Part shown: piece after piece, positions 45,658 to 57,005 of the stretch
Layout of the letters: each line of letters begins with the position of its first letter
Numbering within the stretch: the stretch's first letter is position 1
Origin: Nannochloropsis oceanica
Taxonomy: Eukaryota; Sar; Eustigmatophyceae; Eustigmatales; Monodopsidaceae
Reading direction: 5' to 3'
Assembly: GCA_004519485.1 (NCBI GenBank)
Contig: CP038116.1
Span: 558,001 to 622,000, forward strand
DNA: 64,000 bases
The notes under the pieces: generated by a model
Told to the model about the DNA's origin: nothing
What the model saw: the letters and a program-made list of their open reading frames with translations, nothing else
Databases searched by the model: none
Program-made: the position numbers and the translations under genes

Positions 45658-47084
45658 AGGGAGGGAGTGAAGGGGGAAGGAGGGAGGAAGGGAAGAAGAA
45701 GCTGTTGTTGTTTTTTGAATAAGAAAATGACTGTGTGTGCCAGGTGTGAGCTTATGGGAAAAGAGAGAAAGCAAGAGCGCGTAAGGATGTAGGTGGAAGT
45801 GAGAGTGAAGATATAGCCCAACGCGATTGAGCGCCGGCTCGCGTGAATGGGAGGATTGCGGGGGGGGGGGGAGAGAGCCTTGTTTGTGCATACGACCGTT
45901 ATCTACCGAGAGACTTTTATAAAAATAATGGCATATCAAAAGAGGGGAGGTGCTTGCTAGGTCTTAAAATGGGGCAAGCGAATGAGAAGGAGAGAGATTG
46001 AATGGTAACCAAATAGTGGACGGAAGCGTGGATGTGTGGATAACACGTGTTTGATATTCAACTCAATGGTGAGTGTGTACGTGTGCAAGCGAGACACGGA
46101 AGTGAAAGGGAACCCCAGAAAGTAAGTAATTATCAAGTGTTATCCATCACACGGCTGAGAACGATGAATATGGCGCGAAAAGGCCTAGTGTGCGTCGTTG
46201 CGTGTGTGTGTGTGTGGCGCGAGGCTCTTTCTTTTTTCGACTTTTTTGAATTGTCTTTATTTTTCTTGTCTCGTCCTTTCCCCCACCTTTTTTCTTCGTC
46301 ATCCACGTGTGCGCGTTCATTTTTCCATTTTTGATCCTGGCTTTACCAACTCATGTACTGCTATGTACCGTAGAAACATCGTCTGCATGTATGTACGTGG
46401 TTCACTTCCCCCCATCCCCCCCTCCCTCCCTCCCTCCTTGGTGGTTGGGGTCCAAGCGAGCCAGGCCTCTACTTACAAATGGAGAACAGAACGGAGGAGG
46501 GATGAACTCTATTCCCCACCTCTTCCCTTCTCTGCCTATGTACCCTCTTTCCTTCCTTTTTTTCTCCTTTACTCAGTCTATTTGTCGGTCTATCTCTTCG
46601 TTTCTAATTATTCCCTCGTCGTTTCTAATCATATTCCCCCTTTTGCCGATACCCCTTCCTGCTGTCTTGATTCGTCTCTTTTCCCCTCCTTCCACATTGT
46701 ATCTCGCGCATTTTTGGTCATCTGTACTTATGTAATGTACCTCCCCTCTTCCTCGTCCTCCTCCTCCTCCTCCTCTTCCCATCCCCCCCTTTATCCTCCT
46801 TATTCCTTCGTCCCCACTTACTCCATATGCCTCTTTCTGTCTCTCTGTCCTTGTAACGTAATTGGTCACGTTCATATTTTTTATTTCTTTCTCCTCCTCT
46901 TCCTCCCTCCCTTACCCCCCCCACCTTTCCATACCAAGCATGTATGTGAGGGACTCAATGTACAATCCTTTCCTCCCTCCCTCCGTCCCTCCCTCCCTTC
47001 CATGCTCTACACAAAGAAGTAGGAGGCCGCCATCAACACACGAAATTGTCCTCCCTCCCTCCCTCCCTCCCTCCCTTCCATGCT
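45658..47084. other. Intergenic between convergent Kazal and papain-type genes
   Basis: No gene. Pyrimidine-rich low complexity predominates from 46380. The end holds an echo of the protease's last exon (47000-47050). Confidence 0.55.
47000..47050. repeat. Echo of the papain-type gene's last exon end, downstream of its stop
   Basis: Copy of 47079-47129, offset 79 bp, with about 42 of 52 bases matching. On the gene strand the copy still reads VLMAAS, then FFV and a stop in frame, so it could also act as an alternative terminal exon. Confidence 0.9.
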
Positions 47085-50000
47085 CTACACGGAGGGGTAG
47101 GAAGCCGCCATCAACACGCCGCATTGCCCGCCCTCCTGACGCACGCCACGCTTCAGGCGGATGTACCCATCCTCGCCCCACCTGGACGAGAGGGAGGGAG
47201 GGAGGGTAGGTGAGGATATGCAGGGTTGACATTGCAAATAAAGAAGAAAGGAGGGAGAGGGAGGGAGGGAGAAGAGACAGTGACTTACGTCTCGCCCCAG
47301 GAGTTCTTGATTTTAATAAAATCCAACCCGTCCTCTGTGCCGTAGCCCACGGCCTGTCAGGGAGGAAGGGAGAGAGGGAGGGAGGGAGGGAGGGAGAGAG
47401 AGAGGGGTGGGTCATAGCGATCATAGAGAGAGTTTGCATGATTACATTTGGTGGCCCGTCTCTTCTTCCCTCCCTCTCTCCCTCCCTCTCTCCCTCTTTC
47501 ATTCCTCCACTCTCAATGGGTATTCAAAATCTTCCCCTTCCCTCCCTCCCTCCCTCCCTCCCTCCCTCCCTCCTCACCAGCACGCCATGGTCGAGGGAGG
47601 TCCCGCAGGAGCTTGAGAACACTCCAGAGGAGTACAACTAGGCAGGGAGGGAGGGAGGGGGGGAGAGAGGGAGGGAGGGGGGGAGGGAGGCAGGGAGGGA
47701 GGGAGGGAGGGAGGGAGGGGGGGAGGGAAGGGAGGGAGGGAGGGGGGGAGGGAGGGATAACAGGTCAAAATGCAGTGAGCACTTGAATGAACCATCAATG
47801 CCTCTCGCCCTCCCTCCTGCCCACTCTCTCTCCCTCCGATGCCTCCTCCCTCCCTCCTTCCCTCCCTCCCTCCTTCCCTCTCTTTCTCCCTCCCTTCCCT
47901 CCTTCCCTCCCTTCCCTCCCTTCCCTTGCTATACCTGGAACGCGCGTTCGTCGGCTTCGATCGCCACCGACAGCGGCTGCTTGGCCAGGGCCACCACAAA
48001 TGCACTGTCATTCCCACCCTCCACGTCACGGTATCCCGTCACCTGGACGGGAGGGAGGAGGGAGGGAGGGAGGGAGGGAGGGAGGGATGGGGTGGAGGAG
48101 GCGATGAGAGGAAGGTGGGCGGGACGACACCAGAAAGGGGAGGGAAATGAAAGCGGATCCTGGATGTTGGTCGAGGGAACGAAGATAGGTGCCTGCCCTC
48201 CCTCCCGCCCTCCCTCCCTCCCCCGTCACCTCCGTGCCCTCCACGAGGTCCACGCTCAACTTGCACCTCCCCTCTGTTCCTTCGTAAGGGTAGTCGCTCT
48301 CCAGCGTCAAGCCTCCGTTGTTCTGTCGTGTTGTATCAATAGAATATACAGTTCATATACGTTAAGTAGTAACATACGCTACATATAATTTAATAACAAT
48401 GTACATTACATACATTTTAATGGTAATGTACATTACAAACCTGTTACTGGTGATATACATTGCATACATTTAAAGTGTGATATACATTACGTATGTTGTA
48501 ACAGTAACATACATTACGTATGTTGTAACAGTAACATACATTACGTATGTTGTAACAGTAACATACATTACGTATGCTGTAACAGTAACATACATTACGT
48601 ATGCTGTAACAGTAACATACATTACGTATGCTGTAGCAGTAACATACATTACGTATGCTGTAACAGTAACATACATTACGTATGTTGTAACAGTAACATA
48701 CATTACATACACCAGGGTGTGCGTGAGGGCCTCTATCTCACCCTCTTTGCCCTCCCTCCTCCCTCCCCTCCCTCCTCCCTCCTTGTCTTCCTTCCCTATG
48801 TGGAGCTTCACTCTCCCTCACCTTTCCTCCCTCCCTCCCTCCTTCCGTCCCTCCCTCCCTCCCTCCCTCCTCACCTGGACCCAGCTGAAGGCATTGTCCA
48901 TGAGACCGCCATTGCACCCGTAGTCGTTGCCTGAGGGAGGGAGGGAGGGAGGGAGGGAGGGAGGGAGGGAGGAGTCGAAAGAGATATGAGAGGGACGGGG
49001 CGTAGTAGGGATAGAGGGACCGAAGGTATTGTCGGTTCGATCGTGACAATGACGTGAGGATATGCTCTCTGAAAGGGCAGTCCGAGGGAGGGAGGGAGGG
49101 AAGGAGGGATGTACCATCGCAGTCGACCAGCTCCTGCTCCGAAAAGGAGAGGAGCTTGCCCGTCTTGAGCGCGTAGGCTCCCTCCAAGGCACCAGTGGTG
49201 GAGAACGCCCAGCAAGAGCTACCGGGGGGGGAGGGAGGGGGGGAGGGAGGGGGAGAGGGAGGGGTGGCGGGGGTTGGTATTGTAACAGTGATTTTGGCGC
49301 TTCCCTCCCGCCCTCCCTCCCTTCGTACCCGCACATGCCCTGGTTCTTCACGGGGGTTACCACGCCCTCCTTGACCCAGTCAACCTCCTCCGGCAGGCCG
49401 AGGAGGGCGGGAGGGAGGGCGGTCGAGAGGGAAAACGACGGGAGGGAAGAGCGGAGGCGGGCCTGCTGCTGCTCCTGCTGCTGCTCCTGGGAACGGGACG
49501 AGGCGTGCGATGTGTAGAGAAGGGACTTGCCAGACTGACGGGCGTATTTGCCTTAGGAAGGAGGGAGAGAGGGAGGGAGGGGGGGAGGGTCAGGCATCGG
49601 GTAAGGGCTGAGGAGGAGAAAGCGTAGGAGAAGAATTTCCAACACAAGGTACAGTAAGATAATGATGATACTCTTCTGTATAATAATAAGGATACTCTGT
49701 TGTAAAGACCATGGTGATACTCTTTTGTGAAGGTAATGCTGATACACTTTTGTTCACTGAGAAGAAAGTGTGGGAGGAACGAGGGAGGGAAAGAGGGAGA
49801 GAGGGGGGGGGGGGGCGTACCAAGTTGGAATCGGGCGTGGAACTCATCGAGGGTTAAGTGGGAGTATTCGTTATGGCCCAGCTGGTAGGTCTCGGAGGTA
49901 GACAGGGGATTCACCCGGTGGTTGTGGTTGTGGATGTAGTCGTCGTTGTCTGGGATGGACAAGGAGGGGAGGGAGGGAGGAAGGAAGGGAGGGAGGGAGG

Positions 50001-50613
50001 AGAAGGAAGGGGGGGTATGAGACTGTGGCTACGTATATTCCCTTCGCGTTTTCCTCGTCTTTCTCCCTCTCCCTCCCTTCCCTTCCTTCCCTCCTCTCTC
50101 TCCCCCTCTCCCTTCCCTCCGCGAACCCACCAGCAAACACGTGGAGGCGATGGCGCCACTCGTGGCCTTCCCCGATATGAACTTTGTAAGCCTGTATTAA
50201 TTGATTGAGGGCAAAAGGAGGGAGGTAGGGAGGGAGAGGAAGGGATGAGGATAGAGGAAGAGGATGACACCACCCCAAGCCAGCACCTGTCAATCCGCAT
50301 GAAGCAAGCGCTTTCTCTACACAAAAATCATGGCCATCACCTCCCATACATCCTGCTGGACGGCAAGACTGGGAAAGAGCGCGTTAAACACGCCCTCGGG
50401 AAAATATACCCGCCTCAAAAAGGTATGCCTGATGCACTCCCGGTACACTCATTTCCTCCCTTCCTCCCTCCCTCCCCTCTTTATCCCGCCTATCCGTACC
50501 TTGACCCAGGCGCGGAACTTCTCTTCGTAATGCTCCAAAGGGTGGCGGAGGGCGCTGGTGGTGCCGGTCGTTGCGGCAACCGTGAGAAGGACAAGGGACA
50601 AGAAGACACGCAT
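47085..50613 (-). CDS. Papain-family (C1A) cysteine protease preproenzyme (11 exons, 369 aa)
   Basis: Lysosomal/vacuolar or secreted cathepsin-L-like endopeptidase. Exons: 50500-50613, 50131-50191, 49821-49949, 49329-49551, 49115-49218, 48875-48930, 48230-48322, 47935-48042, 47578-47637, 47289-47353, 47085-47181; all phases agree. It has a signal peptide ([20 protein letters not shown]) and an inhibitor-I29 propeptide with an ERFNIN-like helix ([11 protein letters not shown]...HRLHVFADN) and [11 protein letters not shown]. The mature start is near [11 protein letters not shown]. The oxyanion Gln lies in [14 protein letters not shown], with catalytic Cys178. GCNGG is conserved. Catalytic His313 is in LDHGVLAVGYG and Asn333 in KNSWG. 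The propeptide-mature linker is Gln/Ser-rich. Length is normal for the family. The chosen ATG at 50613 heads the only frame with a signal peptide. Confidence 0.95.
48470..48716. repeat. 27-bp minisatellite in a papain-type gene intron
   Basis: About nine copies of a 27-bp unit containing ACATACATTACGTATGTTG. The unit is partly palindromic around TACGTA. It lies between exons 6 and 7 of the protease gene. Confidence 0.95.
49650..49755. repeat. Degenerate repeat (about 27 bp) in papain-type gene intron 3
   Basis: Four diverged units around GATACTCTTTTGT, spaced about 26-28 bp apart. Confidence 0.7.
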
Positions 50614-51689
50614 GATGCTTGATGTAGAGGAAAAGCCTCGGTGCTGTCGGAGGGAAGCGCACAGGGATTAGTTCGCTGGTACAGGCTAAAAAAAGGGCTA
50701 GAGGCCGCACATGATAAACATGCCTCTGATTAGACTTGCATTGTGTTGTGTCGCTGGTTGGGATGGAGCACGTGGTCCAGCAGCAATGGCATGCACCCAA
50801 TGCAAGGCAAGGAAAAGCCCCTCCTTTTTTTCGTTCTTTTCTGTTGCAGTGCAAATAAGATCGCCCGCCTTTCCTTGAAAAACCCCGCAGCCACCTAATG
50901 TGTCACGCACAAAGATACAAATGCATACACACCGCAAGCCAAAACCAAGCCTCGAATGGTTATGTGCATGGTTTGTCTTGGTGCTCAGGCAGGGTGTTGA
51001 CCCTTTGGGCGATGGCTGCAATCACTCACAGACGGCTTTGGATGTTTCTCCGCCCCTCTTTCCTTATATCAGATCGAAGGACCGACTCGAAATAATGTGC
51101 TTCAAGCAAGCGATTTGGCTTCTGTTTTACCTTAATCCACTGGCTACACAATTTTGGAAGAGCAAACATGGCATGACATGTTTATGAAATAAGCAACCCA
51201 GTGTTTTATGTCATGCATTTTACCTTTCTTCTCCCTTCTCCCTCCACTGCTGTGCCTGAGCTGAGAGCGGCCCGGTCCCGCGGCCCACACGCATGTAACA
51301 AAGCAAGTTGGCTTCTGCGCTCTACTATATGCCACGATAAAATTTTCCTTTTCTTTTAAAAAAACGGCAGGTAATGAAAAAAGAGGAGATATACCTCGAG
51401 ATCTAAATTCCCTCTTGTTTAAAAAAAAATACAAGCGAGAGTGAGGATAAAATTTGGGTTGGAGCTGAGGATGAGAAAGAGAGGCAAGCAATCAACCACC
51501 AGCTGCTTTCTCAGAGTGATCCAGCAACCAGAACTACAGTGTATCCATACACATGCTTTTTTGTATAACTTTATCTATAGTAACTTACAGCTTAGTCCCA
51601 CTTACGGGTTCCTTTCTATTCGTCCCTCCCTCCCTCCTTCCTTCTCCCTCTCTTTCTTTCCACTCTCCCCCTCTCTCTTCCTTTCCTTC
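50614..51689. other. Intergenic: upstream of papain-type gene, downstream of GNAT gene
   Basis: Balanced composition with little GGGA/TCCC. No supported gene. Presumably holds the protease promoter at its left end. Confidence 0.5.
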
Positions 51690-54512
51690 CTAGTACGTCA
51701 CTGAAGGCGAGTAGACCATCTCCGCCCCAAGAGGCACGCGAGGTACAGGTCCGCCTTTGGCCATCAAGGTCGTCATCTCCATGATCTAAGGGAGAGGAGG
51801 AGGGAGGAAGGGGGGGACGGGAGGAAGGGGTGTGTGCCCACCAGTAGATGGGATTAAAGAACAGGGATGGAAGAAAAAAAAGAAGGAAGGGAGGGGGGGA
51901 GGGAGGGGGGGGAGGGGGGGTCAACTTACCTTCAGCCTTGCCTCATTGAACATCCAGTCGAGTAGATCCGGGTATACGTTGCCCAGTAAATGGAAGCAAA
52001 TGCCCTCACTCATGGGGTCGTGCTCACGGACATAGATGGAGGAGGCTGAGGAAGGAGGAGGGGGGGCGGGAGGGTGGGAGGGCGGGAGGGAGATTGAGAT
52101 AAATTTGTCCTTCCATAAGACTGTAGAGGAGGAGCGAGGCACAGGAAGGGCGAGGCAGATACCCGGATGAAAGGAAGGATGAGGCAGGACATGCCATTCA
52201 ACAGCCTGGACAACGCCCTCCTTCCCTTCTTCCCTCCTCACCTATCAACAGCGCCTTGTAAGCCTCCCTGTCTTTGGATATCACGAAACCATGCAGATCG
52301 AGCCCCGTGGTGTAGGCGGCGATCTCCCCTTCCTCGTCACAGATGCAGAATATGGTGCCTTTCTGCAAGGGAGGGAGGGAGGGAGGGAGGGAGGGAGGGA
52401 GGGAGAGAGGGAGAGAGGGCAAATAGGGTGAGAAGAAGTATCAGAATCCATATGACCATTGCAGATATAGGGAGGGAAGGAGGGGGGGAGGGCGGGCGGG
52501 AGGGAGGGAGGGAGGGAGGGCAGCGGCTCTTGCAAATAAGGACGAAGAAGATAGCAGTATCGAAAGGGACTAGAGGAATGGGGGGATGGCAGGGGGAGGG
52601 CGGGGGGGAGGGTGGGGGGGAGGAAGGGTAAGCTGTTGCACCTTCTCATCATTCACTTGAAGGGCGATGGCATCTCTGATTTCATTCTCGCGGCTAAAGC
52701 CGGGAAAGAGGGAGGAGTAGAGGGAGGAGCAGGAGGGTACGTCGGTCAGGGCCAGCCGTCGGAAAGAGAAGCCTGGGCAGGGAGGGCGGGAGGGAGGGAG
52801 GGAGGGAGGGAGAGGAGGGATGGAAGAAAGGGAGGGAGGGAAGGTTAGTCATGGGTAAGCTCTGCGGTAGCAAGGAGGGAGGGACGGAGGGAGGGACGGA
52901 GGGAGGGACGGAGGGAGGGATGAAGGGAGGACGTACCTTCCATAGGAGGGATGAGGTCATAGACCAATCCCTCCATACTGAGGCAGCTGTCAACGGGGAG
53001 GAAGCCCATGCGAGCATAGAGGGCGTAGGATTTCGGGTTGCTTGTGACTGCGGGGAGGGAGGGAGGGAGGGAGGGAGGGAGGGAGGTTGAGTCGGAGAGA
53101 TGTAGGTGGAAGGAGGGAGGGAGGGAGGGAGGGAGGGAGGGAGGGAGGGCCTGCTTACCCTGTTGCAGCATGACGCACTTGAACCCTTTCCTCTCCGCAT
53201 ATTCCTGTTCCGGCATTGAATGAAAATCGATGATTTTGAATGTGCAAGGCACATTCCTCTGGCTTACACCCCTCCCTCCCTCCCTCCCTCCCCTACCAGC
53301 ACGCCATCCATGACGAATCGCCCCAGCTTCCGGTTCCAATGGGAGGGATGTACGGCCACGGGCCCTATGCCGGCCACCTGGTCTTGGAGTGTGATGGTGT
53401 TGCATCCTATGATCTCCCCACACGCTGAGGGAGGGAGGGAAGGAGGGAGGTGAAAAGACCAAACTTTTAAGAGACTTGTGCACGCCTATCCTCCTTCCCT
53501 CCCTCCCTTTCTTCCCTACCTTTCCTCCCTCCCTCCCTCCCTCCCCTACGACTCACGGTCAAGCGCCACCACTGTGAGGATGTTGGGATTGGCGTGGCAG
53601 TGCTGGTAGAACGTTACGGGCGGGCCGTCGGGGAATTCGGGGATGAGACTGAAAGGAAGAAAGGAGAGAGGGAGGGAGGGAATGTGTGCGCTTAAATAGT
53701 GAAGTTGGTTCCCGGAGAAGGTCCGAATGATCGATCTATTCCCTTCCTTCCACCTCCCTACCTCCCTCATTCCCACCCTCCCTCCTTCCCCTCCCTCATT
53801 CCCTCCCTCCTTACTTGGTGAGCTCATTCTGGGCATCAAAGGCCTCCATGCACAGAGTAGCCACTTTCTCGATCTCTTCCTCTTTCATCACCCGGGTGCT
53901 AAACCCGTCGGGAGGCACTAGAAGGTTGGAAGGACGGGGGGAGGGAGAGAGGGAGGGGAGGAATATTGTGGTGAAAGGACTGCACATTTGTCTCTTATGA
54001 ATTACTCACAAGTCTATGCTTCACTTCGTCTACCCTGTCATCTGTCGTTTCCCTCAAAGCACCGTCCACGTCGGTCCCCCCTTCCTCCCTCTCCCTTCTT
54101 CCCTCCCTCTCTTACGCGTCGGTTGCCGCCGAAGTCCCGACGAGAGCTTGGACATGGCCATTGGAGGTGACCCCTCATCGTCTTCGTCCTCTCCGCTGTC
54201 ACTGGGATTGCCGGCCTCGTACCACGCTCCTTCCTGTTGTTCCCTTGCCACTGCCCCCCACTTACAGCTGCTGATGTCATCGATGCAATTGTCCTCGTCT
54301 GCAGCCTTGGGCACCGGATGCGCCATCACAGGCATGCTTTTCATGAGGTGGTCGTCGCTGCTGCTACTGCTGCGAAGAGGGCGGCGGCTGCTGGGGCTTC
54401 CCTTGATGTCTCGGGGAGGGGGGTATTTCTGTACGGTGGTGCAAGGACGAATGTAGGAGCGAGTTGAACACGACGTCACGAGGAAGGAGGTGGAGGGCTT
54501 ATACAGGCGCAA
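51690..54512 (-). CDS. GNAT-family N-acetyltransferase, two-domain (10 exons, 446 aa)
   Basis: Predicted acetyl-CoA-dependent transferase with an unknown acceptor. Exons: 54116-54512, 53815-53917, 53557-53648, 53297-53424, 53159-53204, 52937-53047, 52642-52772, 52242-52362, 51930-52045, 51690-51785; all phases agree. After an Asp/Ser/Pro-rich leader of about 130 residues, the GNAT core begins at EEEIEKVATLCMEAF. It has the strand GIGPVAVHPSHWNRKLGRF (motif A, with RxxG but no canonical second Gly) and the motif B element NPKSYALYARMGF. A second, more diverged GNAT-like half follows, with ICDEEGEIAAYTTGLDLHGF and the end AEMVYSPSVTY, as in two-domain bacterial-type GNATs. The gene is divergent from the L28e gene. 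Confidence 0.85.
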
Positions 54513-55068
54513 TTACGGGAGTAGTTCGGTTTGAGGGGGGCAGTGTGCCGGCACCGAGCATCGTCGTCAAGTGCACGGAGTCCGAACCTCCACTCCGATT
54601 CGAGTTAAAGAGGGCTTGGACCAAGTTGACGAACATACGAACGACAATACGGAAAAAGGTGGGCAAGAAGTGGGGGAAGATGGCGAAAGGACTTGAACGA
54701 TTGCGTACGGCGCGAGAGGAGCGCGAGAGGAGGATGTGTGGATGGTGAAGGCGAAAGGGCTTGGTCATCCCTCGTTCTTTGCTTTCTGGCCTTGGGAAGA
54801 CCCACTAATTTTACCTACCAGCATGCATAAGCCGGTGGGGCATGTCTGATGTAACCTTGAGATTGCGGCCGGTGACATGGCTTGGAGTGAGGGGATGGAA
54901 GGAAGAGGGAGTGGGAGGAGGGGAGGCCTCGTCGCCGCTCATCGCTAGGGCCAATGGAGGAGAGGGTGAGATCGAGTGATTTCCTGGTTTAGCTTGCTAA
55001 CTTCCATGCTTCCCAATCCGTATGCACGACCACACAGCTACCACCACTACATTCACTACATTAGCACA
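54513..55068. promoter_or_regulatory. Shared divergent promoter region, GNAT / ribosomal protein L28e
   Basis: About 555 bp between two start codons. No gene and no clear TATA box. A purine-rich patch lies at 54890-54970. Confidence 0.4.
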
Positions 55069-56267
55069 ATGGCGGACGCGTTGGTTTGGGAATGTGTCAA
55101 GGTAAGTGAGGAGCGAGACGAGGGGAGAGGAAAGATGATAGACATCAGGGAGACGAATGAGAGGGGGTCAGCGTACTGCTGCTACGGCGGCGGGTGCCAC
55201 TGCCTCCGATAGCTATCGTTGACATGTTGCGGAGTTGCTGGGGGGAAGATGAAGTGGAGAAGGGCATAGGCACTATTTTGGCCCGTGAGGAGAGACGGCC
55301 GGGGTGGGAATGTAGAAGCTCCCGCTGCTGAGGAAGGAGTTGCACGCCACGACTCACCTTCCAGTCGCCCCCAATTCTCCTCGTTGAGAATGGCCTTTGC
55401 TTTAAGTTTTATAGATGAAGGAATCGGTCGCCGGTGGTTGGTGCACAAGGCTGCCCTACGCAAGCGTCTTTCCTCCCTCACTCTCTCCCTCCCTCCCTCC
55501 CTCCCTCCCTCCCCTCTCGCAGAGCAACAACTGCTTTTTGGTGAAGCGTGGCCGCACCGCCCGCGTGGGGAGCGTGCAGTTTTCTAGTGAGCCGTTCAAT
55601 CTGACGAAAAAGAACAGCTTCAAGAACAGCGGGGTGGCCAACAGCAAGGCCATTGACCTGTCGGTGGTGGAGGGAGGCAAACACGGCCCTAAGATTGTCC
55701 TGTCGTCCAAGGTAAAAAGGAAGCCAGGGAAGGAGGGGGAAAAGGAGGCTGAAAGGGGGGATAAAATAAAAAATATGCCCAGCAATATTGCAACTACCAT
55801 ACGCGCCATTGACCCCTTGGTATGCCTCCCTGCCTCCCTCCCTCCCTCCCTCCCTCTCAGGGCAAGAAGTCTCTCTACAAGCCCGCGACCCTCTCCCACC
55901 AGACCCCCCTGAACAAAGCCTTCCGTACCAGCAGCAAGAGCATCAAGGCTCTGACAGACAAGAGTGGCTATCGCAAAGACTTGCAGCAGGCGGCCTTGGC
56001 CCGATATGCTTTGTTGAAACGGTGAGGGAGAGAGGGAAGGAAGGAGGAGGCGGGCGGGTTTTTTGGTTTCCGGATGTTTTTTGTCTCATTGGTCATGCAT
56101 GCACAACCATTAAATAGCTTTTTAGCTCGTTTTCTCCCCTCGTCAAGCTATTCACGTTGTCCCTCCCTCCCTCCCTCCCTTGTCTAATCCTCAGTTACAC
56201 CCAGGTCAAGAAGGGGTTGGCCAAGCCCTCTCCGGTCAAGAAAGGCCGTGGAAGCAAGAAGGCGTAA
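55069..56267 (+). CDS. RPL28: 60S ribosomal protein L28e (4 exons, 151 aa)
   Basis: Structural protein of the cytosolic large ribosomal subunit. Exons: 55069-55101, 55523-55711, 55861-56021, 56195-56267; phases agree. It starts MADALVWECVKSNNCFLVKR, as in eukaryotic L28e. FSSEPFNLTKKNSFKNSG follows, then KIVLSSKGKKSLYKPA, YRKDLQQAALARY and a basic Lys/Gly tail. Length is normal. The first exon is only 11 codons, and the first intron (about 420 bp) is the longest. No snoRNA with convincing C and D boxes was found in it. Introns begin with GGA/GAG-rich and end with TCCC-rich arrays. Confidence 0.96.
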
Positions 56268-57005
56268 AGTTCTACCTCGATGTTCGCTAGCTAGAAGGAA
56301 GAAAGGAGAGGAGGGAGGATGAGAAAAATCGGTGGTAGGAAAGCAGAGTTAACTTGACGCTGCGGTGTGATGGGCCTGGATGCCTTCCTAGGGACGTGAG
56401 TTGGTTTGGTTTGGGGGGAATACTTCCACCTGGTCGATTCGCGTGGGTAAAGAATATAGAAAAGGAAACAGGCAATTGCATCTGTGGCCAAGGCTTCATA
56501 CGGTATTAATTATGGTTGTGATCACTTCACGCTGTTGGTGCTACGCTGACCTTGCTGCTTCTTGTTGGGAAGAGAGGGTGGGGAAGGCCCCGAAGAGACA
56601 TGCCTTCGTCCAAACTTTCTTGTGCCTTTGCGCTCACCTTCGCGTTCGCTCACATCACGCTACCACCATGCCTATCACAACGCTGTCTGCTTATTTGTCC
56701 ACGCTTTTCAGCCTTCCTGGTACGACTTTGATGTGACTTAACGACCAATTATAGGAAAAATCGATATGTTCCGATCTATCTCGACGGTCACTGTGTCTTC
56801 AAATATGCCCAAAACTATATAACGTTACTCATATCTTATGGCTCAATCCAATATCTAGCCTGCAGGTAATGTCGCTCTAGACCCATACTAATAAGCTAAT
56901 AAGCTAATAAGGGTTACACATTGTATCAATTTGAAATATTTTTTATCAACCTCCTCCCTTTCTCTGCTCACCCCCAACCCCGACGAGCAGCGCTGCAAGG
57001 CGGTA
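56268..57005. other. Intergenic between L28e and XPC/Rad4 genes
   Basis: No supported gene. AT-richer at 56700-56960, which is likely the promoter of the XPC/Rad4 gene. Confidence 0.5.

Noticed and set aside
7668-49300. A 16-base string (ACAGTGATTTTGGCGC) shared by DXR exon 6 and a papain-gene intron
   Set aside because: In a window this size one such match is close to chance expectation, and the flanks do not align.
55102-55522. Possible snoRNA in the first intron of the L28e gene
   Set aside because: A GATGAT-like string exists but no convincing C/D box pair with a terminal stem.
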